Origin: Tupaia tana | Taxonomy: Eukaryota > Chordata > Mammalia > Scandentia > Tupaiidae | Direction of reading: 5' to 3' | Assembly: GCA_026018925.1 (NCBI GenBank) | Contig: JAKSZU010000026.1 | Coordinates: 12,577,127 to 12,641,126, forward strand | DNA: 64,000 nucleotides | Shown here: piece after piece, positions 48,823 through 60,400 of the stretch | Position numbering within the stretch: position 1 is the first letter of the stretch | Layout of the letters: the number at the start of each line of letters is the position of its first letter | Translations under genes and position numbers: made by a program | The notes under the pieces: model-generated | Told to the model about the DNA's origin: nothing | Database searches by the model: none | What the model saw: the letters and a program-made list of their open reading frames with translations, nothing else

Positions 48823-51800
48823 GAGTGCATGAAGGGTATATACGTTTCCTTCCCACTTATCTTGGTCACTTGTATCACTAATTCTTATGCTGATTAGATA
48901 CATTCTCTGTATATGAGCAAATGGTTTATTTTGTTTCTCAACAAATGATAGCATGTGAGTCCTAGTTTTTTTTTTTTTTCTTTTACTTTATTTTGTTCTT
49001 TAAAAATCTTTTAAAAAATTTAAAAGGTAGGGTCCTAGCACTGCGATCCAGCCACCAGGCTCAGCCAGCCCGGATCCTGGGCACACACATGCCCAGCCTA
49101 CACAGGGAGGTCTCCAGACTTGAACTAGCCGCCCTCCCGTGTGGCTGCGCCTTGCAGACCATCACATTTTGCCACTGCGCCATTCTTTGACTTTTTGTAA
49201 CCGATTTTGAAATTTGTTCCAGAGTAGTAAATAAAGAGTTGCTCCTTCTCTGTGTTTCTTTTTTTCCCCGCTAAGTTTCGCTGTAGGGCAACACCAGTCT
49301 GGAAAACAGTAAGTCGTGAGTGTGGAGACTGTGATTCCTGCCCCTGTGGAACAGAGGCGGAGGAGGAGTCTGACACTAGGCGGACAGTCTCAGTTTGTGC
49401 TTGCTGGAGAGAGTCAGAGACAGAAAGAGAATGGGAAAGTAAGAAATCGACCCCCATGGGGGACAGCCATGCTGCAGGCTCTTCTCCATTCTCCCCTTGG
49501 GATTCTGGACATGCACGCACATGTGCCCAGCGCATCTTTCAAGCCACAGGGTCTGGGACTTGAATGTATAGTTGGCTGTGTGGGATCCAGCACCCTAACC
49601 ATATGCCACCTGGCTGGCCCAAGGTTCTTTCTTTCTTTTTTTGGAGAGGTTTTTGCTATAGGGCACGTGCACTTACCAGAAAGACAGAGACAGAGAGACA
49701 GAAAGCGAGAAATCACCCCCGGGGAGGTGGCCACGCCACAATCCCTTCTCCTCCATTCTCCTCTCAGAATCTTAGACACGCACACACATGTGCCTGGCAT
49801 AAGTTTAAGCCACCAGGTCCGGGACTCAAACTGCCAGTTGACTACATGGGAGTCCAGCGACATAGCCATTATGTCAACTGCTGGTCCCTTTTTTTTTTTT
49901 TTAAGAATTATTAATTTAATTTAATTTATGATTTTAGTTTGCTACAGGGTATGTGCACACACCAGAGAGAAACAGAGAGAGGGAAAGTGAGAAAGCAAGC
50001 TGCCAGGCCCAGGACTCAAACTGCGGTCAACCATGTGGGAGTCCAGTGTCTTAACCACCATGACACCTGCTGGTCCCAAGTTCCTCCTCCTTTATGATGG
50101 TTTACTAATCCATTGACTTTACCTCAGTATGTATAGTTAGTCTCCTGTCCATGGCCATGTATGCTGTTCACAGTCTTTCATTATAAACAGGTTGGCAGTG
50201 AGTAACCTTGTCCGTGTGCATTTTGTCCACATGGACGTGGAATCAGCAGTGTGGACCTCACACGCACAGCCTCTTTCTCAGGGTGACGATTCACCTGCTC
50301 ACCAGTGACCTCGTGTATTTGGGCACATGAAGTCTCTGAGTTGGGTGGCGCACTGCCTACAGTCCATCACCCTACGGCGCTGTATCTGCCGTGCTGAGCG
50401 GGGTGCCTGTGTCTAGCCAGTGCACGGTCTGTGGAGTTAATGAGGAGTGAGTCAAGGCAGGCGAGGCACGTACGAAACAGGACCTTGTTCTTTTCCTGCA
50501 CGCCCTTGCCTCACTGAAATTTTGTCATTTCTGTGTTTGTTTAATATCTTTTTCTCCCTCTGGACCGTAAGGTAAGTGAAAGCAGGGACCAGGTCTGTCT
50601 CGTTCTCCATGTGTCTTCATCGTCTGACTCATAGTAGGTGTTCAACAAATATTTATTAAACAAGCCTTGAGTGAACAGTGGAATCGAAGGGCAGGGCCAA
50701 GTGCGGGGTGGAGAGAAGAGGCTCTGGTTGGAGTGGAGTGGGTGAGGCCCAGCGGAGATGGGGCCGGGATCTGGAGGGCGCGAGATGGTCTCTGGCAGGC
50801 TGCGAGGGTCGCAGAGCCGCAGTTCGGTGTCCCGTCTTGATCTGAACCTCCCCGTCCTGCAGGTGGAGGTGCAGTGCCTGCTGCTGGTGGAGGTGCTGGG
50901 CGGCTCCCACAAGCACGCCGTGGATGGTGCCGTGAAGAAGCTCACGAAACTGTGGAAAGAGGTGACGGGAGCCGGCAGTGGTGGAGGGCGTTGCTGCTTC
51001 CATGCTACCCCCACTGCCACGTAAAACCGAATGCGTGTTCTTCCCTAGAACCCCGGGCTGGTGGAGCAGTACCTGTCAGCCATTCTCAGCCTGGAGCCCA
51101 ACCAGAACTATGCCGGGATGCTGGGGCTGCTGGTGCAGTTCTGTACGAGCCACAAGGAGATGGACGTGGTCAATCGGCACAAGGCGAGTGCCGGGGCAGG
51201 GTGACTGTGGCACAGCCACGTGCAGACTCGCTGGCGGGAGGGAGGGGATCTTGTTTTGCCCTGGTGGCCCCAGCTGTTTTTTTTTTCTGAAACTTGTTGG
51301 TTTTCTCCCATGAGACCCTGGCCTTTCGCTGTGGTACATGGACGTTGGGGAGGTGGAAAGCTTTCCCCTCCAGTTATTGGGGTGCTAGTGTGCTTATTCG
51401 TGCAGTCATTTCTTCAGTGCCGTTGAGCAGCTAACCTGTGTTTCACACGGGGCCAGATATCGGGGAACTGAGTCTGAGAAGGAGTCTGACACCAGGCAGA
51501 TAGTTTGTGATACTGGTGACGAGCGTGTCATGTAGTTCACTGTAACTGCGATGAGCACGGTGACAAAAGGCATGAGAAGCTGATGCTCTGCACAGGATGG
51601 CCTGCCTCAGACACGTGTGAGGTCAGGGAACACGGCTCTCTAGTGAAAGAACTGGGAGGATGAAGAGGCGGTAGCAAGGTCAGGAGGTGAAGGAGAGTAT
51701 TCGGGTCTGCTGGAAGGAAGGTAGAGGAGGCGAGTGGGGTGCAGTGGCATGAGTGCGTTAGAGTGTGAGGTGCCGGCTGGGCAGCAGGCAGGCTGGGAAA

Positions 51801-54669
51801 GCCATGCCAAGGACCTCGGGCTTCATCACAGGACCCATGGAAGGCCATGGAAGGATTTTAAGTGGAGAACAGCATGATTGGTGGGTACCTCCGTGTTCAA
51901 CACGGTGAAATTTGGGGCATTGATTTGTATTTTTTAGAGGCATCCCCCTAGAGGGACCTCCTAGGCCAGCAGTCAGACATTCGAGACTGCCAGGGTCTAA
52001 CCCGACATTGGTGTTCCCTAGAGCGCCCTGCTGGACTTCTACGTGAAGAACATCCTGATGAGCAAAGTCAAGCCTCAGAAGTACCTGCTGGTGAGTGAGA
52101 GCTCTCACTGCACCCACTCGCCTGCACACGGTTTAACTCGGGTTCCGGACTCTTCTTCATTCCTGGTCGTTCCGTTGAGGGCCGGCTGCCTGACTGCTTT
52201 CTCTCTGTAGGACAACTGTGCTCCTCTGCTCCGATACATGTCCCACTCAGAATTTAAGGAGCAGATCCTGCCCACCATACAGAAGTCCCTGCTGAGGAGC
52301 CCGGAGAACGTTATCGAAAGTAGGTTTCTGCCAAGCAGGACGGTGGGAAGGAGGTCTGCTGCCTCCTAAGCTCTGTTAGTGATACTTGATAGCAGGAAGC
52401 GTGTGTGTTGCGGGGAGAAGGTATATATTCATTGTTTACCTTGTTGAGACTTTAGGAGGGACATGGGAGACCCTTTTGAGACTGGGTTGAAAATCACAGC
52501 CCTCTTGCTGGAAGAATGCACAAAAGTGTATCTGCTTGGATGCTTGGGATACGAGGGTTGGAGCTCTCTCTGTTTTTTTTTTTTTTTTGAGAGGTTTTCG
52601 CTATAGGGCGTGTACGCTCGCCAGGCAGACATAGAGAGACATAGAGACAGAAAGCGAGAAGTCACCCCCCAGGGGGGATGGTCACGCCGCAATCCCTTCT
52701 CCTCCATTCTCCTCTCGGGATCTTGGGCACGCACGCACACGCGCCCGGCGTGAGTTTTAAGCCACCGGGTCCGGGACTCGAACCGCAGTCGACTATGTTG
52801 GAGTCCAGTGACATAGCCATTACACTAACTGCTGGTTCCCTCTCTGTTTATCTTGATAGAACATGTTAGTAGACTATTAGAAAGGCCATTTTTTGGGCAG
52901 TATGTAGCTTTTCAGCAGAGCTCTGGGACAAAGGTGCAACTACTCATGAGGCCCTGTGGAGATGAAGGGTTGTCAAAATTCTGAGTGGCTATTTAGCAGT
53001 CCTGGGGGCATTTGCTGGGGAGTAGGGTAAAAATAGCTGTGTACCTCTGAGACCAACCTGGGTGGTGCTTTCTGTCCCCGACAGCCATCTCCAGTCTGTT
53101 GGCATCAGTGACGCTTGACCTCAGCCAGTACGCCCTGGACATTGTGAAAGGACTGGCTAGTGAGTATCCCGACCCCTCTCCAGCCCCTAAATGGCACCTT
53201 GGGTGTGGGGTGTACTTGTTCCAGTTGTAAAAAAGGAGACAGCTCGGGTTAGAAATGAGGCTTTAACCTTAACGACATTGGGATAGTTTTTTCCTTGAGA
53301 TCATTCGTAATGAGAGCACGTAACTAGGATTGAGGAGTTGGGAGCAGAGAACGCAGGCAAAGGTCTCGGTACTCAGCTCTCGGCAGCCTCTGAGCAGTGA
53401 CTCTGTGTGCCCAGATCAGTTGAAATCCAACAGTCCCCGCCTGATGGATGAAGCCGTGCTGGCGCTGCGGAACCTGGCCCGCCAGTGCAGCGACTCTACC
53501 GCCACGGAAGCCCTGACCAAGCATCTGTTTGCTATTCTCGGAGGTGAGCGAGCCTGGCGGCCGTGGGTATGCTGAGATGGGCTCCTAGCCTTCCCTGGGA
53601 GCCTGAGATCTGAATAGGACCTGAGTCTGCCCGTGGTGAGGCCAGGGGGCCAAGAGGACGCTCGCATACAGCATGAACCTGTGATGGGAACGAAAGAGTG
53701 GGCACAGGGCAGGGGAGGCAGGGCAGCCTCAGCGTTTTTGTTTCTAAGAGTAAACATGTTTATGCATGTGAGAAAAAGCTATGAGAAAGGGAAGGTGTGA
53801 GAGCAACCCACCAGGCTTGGGACTCGAACCATGGTCGGCTGCGTAGGACTCTACCACCCCAACCACCACATCACCTGCCAAGCCCCACCATACTGCTATA
53901 GGGCACGTGCGCTCGCCAGACAGACAGAGAGAGACAGAGAGATAGAAAGCAGGAAATCACCCCCCATGGCCACGCCGCAATCCCTTCTCCTCCATTCTCC
54001 TCTCGGGATCTTGCACGCAAGCCCCGTGAGTTTAAGCCGCCGGGTCCATCGAAGCTTTATTTACTGCTGGTTTTATTTAAAAAATTATTTTATTTAACTT
54101 TATTTAGCCATTTATTTATCTTAATTTGACCAGAGAGAGATAGCGTTAGAGAGAGAGAAAGTGAGAAAGCAAGTTGCCAGGTCTAGGACCCAAACCATGG
54201 TCAGCCATGTGGGAGTCCAATATCCTTAACCGCCATGCCACTTGCTGGCCCCTACAATAGCATTTTTATGCCACGATGCATCCTAGCCTCCACCAGCCCC
54301 GAATCATGGGCATGTGGCTACGTGGTGTATTCAAGGAGGTCTCCAGATGCAGACCAGAAGCCCTCCCATGTAGACCTGCAGGGCATTGCGTCACCACCGT
54401 GCCACTCTCCAGCCCCCAACACGATGTTAACAATGTCTTCAGGTAGTGGCGTACGGGGACTTTATTTCATTCCTGAGAAAGCACATGTGTGTGCATGCCT
54501 TGGTCATGCTGTGATCCCCTTCCTGCAGTCCTGTAGCCCACCAGGGCTTTGGACACGTGCACCTGGTGTGTCTCTGGCTGACCGGACTGGGGACTGGAAG
54601 CACAGTGAGCATGTGGCTTTTAGTTCCATGGCCTCAGTACACTACTGACTGCATTTTGGAGGCTGGGCC

Positions 54670-54705
<36 letters not shown>

Positions 54706-57399
54706 TAATCTGCTAGAGGGCACTCACGTTCCCCAGAAAGAGATGGAGTTGAGGGGTGGAGCACAGGATGAGAAAGCATCCCCCAGGGGGTTGGCCATGC
54801 CACAGTCCCTTCTCCCTTCGTTCTCTTCTTGGGATTTTGGGCACTCACCCACTTATGCCTGGCGTGTTTTTAAGCCACCAGGTCTAATATTTGAACTGCA
54901 GAGTCAGTCGTGAGAAATCCAGCTACAGCAACCACCATGCCACTGGCTGACCCAACTGGGCCATGATGTGATTGATTGGCTTACATTATTTTATTTATTT
55001 ATTTTTTTAGAGGTTTTTCCCCTTAGAGTGCGTGCGCTTGCTGGCGGGGAGTGAGAGAGAAAGAGAGAGATAAAGACAGTGAGAGGGAAAGTGAGAAAGC
55101 ATCCCCTAGGAGGGGTGGCCATGCCATAATCCCTTTTCCTCCATCCTCTTCCCAGGATTTTGGACATGCATGCACAGGCACCTGGCATGAGTTTCAAGCC
55201 ACTCGGTCTGGGACTCAAACTGGGGTCAGCCATGTGAGAGTCTAGCTGCTTCAAACACTACACCATCTGCTGGCCCCTCGGCTGTGGGTTTTTTTTTTTT
55301 TTTAAAGAATTACTTTATTTAATTTTATTCATTGTCATTTTTTCATTTTTATTTTTTGAAGTTGACCAGAGAGAGAGAAGGAAAATGAGAAAGCAAGCTG
55401 CCAGGTCTGGCACTCGACCACGGTCAGCCATGTGGGAGTCCAGCTCCCACAGACACCACGCCACCTGCCAACCCCACTTTTTAAATATTTATTAAGGAAT
55501 TTTTTTTCATTTCTCAGATTTCCTATAAGAACATGTTACTACTTCTTTTTGTTTTTGAGAGGTTTTTGCTATAGGGCGCGTGCTCTCACCAGAAAGGCAG
55601 AGAGAGACAGAAAGCGAGACATCATCCCCCAGGGGGTATGGCCACACCACAATCCCTTCTCCTCCAATCTCTTCTTGGGATCTTGGGCACACATGCACAC
55701 GCGCCCAGCCTGAGTTTAAGCCACCAGGTCTGGGACTCGAACTGCGATCAACTACATGGGAGTCCAGTGACGTAGCCATTACGCCAACTGCTGGTCCCAA
55801 GAACATGTTACTTCTTTAGTTAGGAGATGAGAGTCTAGTAAATGTTGTTTTCAAGCCAGCTTTACAACAGAAAGGCTCCCTCTGGAATCAGAAACTACCA
55901 TGACGGCACACGCCTGACTGCACTAGCCCCTCTCCGGGGTCTGGCAGATGAGAACTTGCATCTTCACTGTCTCTCCTCTCAGGCTCAGAGGGAAAGCTGA
56001 CTATCGTGGCCCAGAAGATGAGCGTCCTCTCAGGTACAGGATTCCTCCGGGGGTCGTCGAAGTGTGGTCTAGCAGTAGGTGGGGTTTGATGGAACTCCTA
56101 GGCAGGGCGTCTCCTGCCTGGGATCTTGATTCTTCTGACAATCTTGGACATTCCAGCCTGCCTCCCAGGATGCCGCTGCCTGCCTGCCTGGCAAGAGGGA
56201 CTTGTTCAAGTCTAGTGGAGGCCTGGCTTCTATAAAAGGCAGGACATGTGGAAGGGGATTGAGGGAGGGGCAGTAATGGCAGAGGAGAGGTGTGGCTGCT
56301 GGGGGACCCAAAAAGAGGTCCGCGAGCCTGCGTGCGGAAGTGGCAGTGGCAGTGGCAGGAAGACTCACCTGTTGTGCCTTTGGTTCGACAAGAGATTGAG
56401 CAGGGCATCTGCCTTTCAGGGATTGGGAGCATCAGTCATCACGTGGTGTCTGGGCCTTCCAGTCAGGTCCTGAACGGGACTGTGGCCGAGCTGTTCATCC
56501 CGTTCCTCCAGCAGGAAGGTAATTCTGTGCAGTCCGGTGGCCGTGCGATCTGGGGCCCGTTCCTTAGCCACAGCTTTTCCTAGTCGGGCCTTCTGTCCAC
56601 CCCCTCTGAAGGCACGTCTCACTCAGAGAGCAGGGCTGGGGATTGTCCGAGACGTCGCTGTCTCCTCCCCACGTACCCTGACTCTCTTTCTTGTCCTGCC
56701 TGCATTGATTAGCTGCATTTATGAGATGTCTGACTGGGTTCTGCTTCTCTCCCCAGTTCACGAGGGCACCTTGGTGCACGCCGTCTCTGTCCTGGCTCTC
56801 TGGTGCAACCGGTTCACCACGGAAGTGCCCAAGAAGCTCACTGAGTGGTTCAAGAAAGCTTTCAACCTTAAAACCTCCACCTCTGCAGTGAGGCATGCCT
56901 ACCTGCAATGCATGTTGGCCTCCTTCCGAGGTAGGGAGCCTCCCACGGCCAGTCTGGGCCTCACACTTTTCTTTTCAGCTCAACTTATTTCACATCTTTC
57001 CTTTTTAAGAAAATTGTTTCCTTTGTTCATGATGGAGTACAAGCAAGCGCATATGAGAGAGAAAAGGTAGAGAGAGATTGGGGGGCACACTTACAGAGTC
57101 GGCTCATGCACAGTCCCCTTCCCCCAGCCCCCCAGTCCTGGCCACTTGTGCGCATGCTCAGCGAGTTTCAGGTCAACCAGGCTGGAGGTGAGCTGTGGTC
57201 ACATGGGGGCTGCCTCCCCTTGAGCGGCGCATCACTGCTGCACCACGGAGATGACCCGCGCGTCTTTTGTTCTTCATGCTGTGGAGCACGCGTGCACATG
57301 TGTGAGAGAGAGCGGAGCACTCTGAATAAGGGCTCATCACACCGTGATCCCCTTTACCCAGCCTGGCTCCTTAGGCTCCTGAGTCCCTGTGTGTGCCTG

Positions 57400-57430
<31 letters not shown>

Positions 57431-60400
57431 TCTCTTTGTTTTAATTTGCTATATAGTGCATGCATTTATGGGAAAGAAAGAGGAAATGTGAGAACGCGCC
57501 CCCCAGAGGTGATGGCCGCTCTGCAGTCCCCTTCTCCACTCTCCTCTCGGGATTTTGAGCTTATACACACAGGTGCCGGGCATGTTTCTTTAAGCCACAT
57601 GTTTCTTTGATCTAGGACTCAAACCACTCTCCCAGCCTTGTGGGATCCAGCCGCCTTAACCACTATGTCATTGGCTGGCCCACCCCGTGGTATGTTTTCA
57701 TAATGACCCGGGGATTATATTCCATAACTCATCAGACACTTATATTACTGCTGTACCACAGTGACTGGGCCTTGTTTTGCCTCTTTTTTTTTTTTTTTTT
57801 TTTAATCGCCTGGACTTTTGGGAGCATCAGGCTTAGTCATCCATAAAGCCCAGAATCAGAGCCTAGTCTTCACAGCAAATCTAACTTCTCCCCCATACCA
57901 GACTTTCAAAGTACAAATCTTTATTCAGAGAGGACCAGAAGCAGAACCTGTCACTACACTCTCTGGAATTATGGAGACATGATTCTGATAAAGAGTGGTT
58001 TAAAAGGCCCAGCCTCTTGTAGACTCACCTGTGGACCTATTGCAAGTGACCACGGCTCTCCCATCAGTTCTCGCACATCTACTGTCACGTGGGGACAGGC
58101 CTCTGCCTCCTTCCCAAGTGGGGCTGGGGGAAACCTGATCTGCCTGAGAGCTTGGTCTCCAAGTTGGAAATCTGTCATATTGATTTCCACCCCGAGATAG
58201 GTTCCATTTCCTTCTTTTCTTTTTGCCATAGGTGCATGTGCTTGCTGGAGAGAGACAGGGAAAGTGAGAAATCACCCCCCAGGGGGGTGGCTACGCCACA
58301 ATACTTTCTTCTCCATTTTCCTCTCGGGATTTCGGGCAAGCACGCACATGTGCCGGCGTGAGTTTGGAACTCAAATTGTAGTTGACTACGTGGGAGTCCA
58401 GCCACATAACCATTATGCTATCTGCTGATCCCATACCTGGGATGATTTTTAAGCCACAGGATCTAGGACTCAAACTGGTTGGCCATGTGTAAGTCTAGCA
58501 CCTTAACCATCATGCCATCTGCTGGCCCCTGCATTTTTTTTTTTTTTTTTAAAGAAAAATGCTTAAATTTTTCATGAGCTGAGTTTAAAGAAACATCTGG
58601 GAAAGGGGCCGGCAGGTGGTGTGGTGGTTAAAGGTGCTGGATTCCCACATGGCTGACTGCAGTTCAAGTCCCAGACCTGGTGGCTTGCTTTCTCCCTTTT
58701 ACCTTTCTTTCTTTCTCTGTCTCTCTCAAATTAAAAATATAATAATAGGGAACCAGCAGTTAGTGTAATGGCTATGTCGCTGGACTCCCACGTAGTCAAC
58801 CGCGGTTCACGTCCCGGACCCGGTGGCTTAAAACTCACGCCGGGGGGAACCAGCAGTTAGCGTAATGGCTATGTCGCTGGACTCCCACGTAGTCGACCGC
58901 GGTTCGCGTCTCGGACCCGGTGGCTTACAACTCACGCCGGGCGCGTGTGCGTGCGTGCCCAAGATCCCGAGAGGAGAATGGAGGAAAAGGGATTGCGGCG
59001 TGACCATCCCCCCTGGGGGGTGATTTCTCGCTTTCTGTCTCTATGTCTCTCTCTGTCTGGCGAGCGCACGCGCCCTATAGCGAAAAAAAAAAAAAAAAAA
59101 ACCTCTCCAAAAAAAAAAAAATAAAAAAAAAATAAAAAAAAAAATAAAAAAAAAAAAAACTCACGCCGGGCACGTGTGCGTGCGTGCATGCCCAAGATCC
59201 TGAGAGGAGGATGGAGGAGAAGGGATTGCGGCATGGCCATCCCCTCTGATTTCTCGCTTTCTGTCTCTCTCTGTCTGTCTGGCGACCGCACGCACCCTAT
59301 AGTGAAAACCTCTCAAAAAAATAAATAATAACTACAAATGGAATTAAATAAATAAATTTTAAAAAAGAAAGAAAGAAAGAAAAGAAACATCTAGGAGATT
59401 TCAGAGACACCTCTAGAGATGGGGACACTTTTCCTATATGAAATGTGTCTTGTCTTATGAACTCAGAACCCACATATTTATTTTAATGAATAAGGAAGAA
59501 GAATATGGCCAGAGGAGATTTTTGCTCTGAGTTGAGAGCAGTAAGTCCAGGTTTGGGATTTATATCTTCTTTATGCAGTGGTTTATGAGGCGTATGCAAA
59601 GCCACAGATAGAGCAGAGTGAAATCATAGATTCCTCCTGGAGGGAAAGGTACAGTTAATGCATTGCCAGCCACCTTAGAGGTATAGTGAAGTCATAGCCT
59701 TGATTTAAAACATCCAGTGCTCATATATCAGTTTGCATTTTTTGCTCATTTTATCAACCCAGTTTTAGATTGTGTTATAGACGACAGAGGCTTGGTGTAA
59801 CCTAATCTTTTCAGCTTGAGCTGGTTCTGCTTGATTCTTTCTGAGTAAACATGATAGGGCTTGGGACCAGCAATTGATGTAATGGCGATGTCGCTGGACT
59901 CCCATGTAGTCGACCGCGGTTACGTCCCGGACCCAGTGGCTTAAACTCACGCCGGGCACGTGTGCGTGCATGCCCAAGATCCCGAGAGGAGAATGGAGGA
60001 GAAGGGGTTGCGGCATAGTCATCCCCCCCTCAGGGGTGAGCTCTTGCTTTCTATCTCTCTGTCTCTCTCTGTCTTTCTGGCAAGCGCACACGCCCTATAG
60101 CAAAAACCTCTCAAAAAAAAAAAAAAAAATAGGGCTGGCCCCACAGCACCATGGTCACGTGCTTACTGTGCATTGGGAACTGGATCCCACATGGCCAACA
60201 GTGGTTCAAATCCCAGCCCTGGTGACTTGAAAAACACCTTAGGCTCATGTGCATGTATGCCCAAAATCCTGACGGGAAGGAGAAAAGCATCGTGGCGTGA
60301 CCACACTCCATTTCTCTTTTTGTCTTTCTTTCTCTCACAGGTGCATGCACCCTCTGGCAGTTAACGAAAAAAAAAAATGGTCATAACATAAAATCACATT

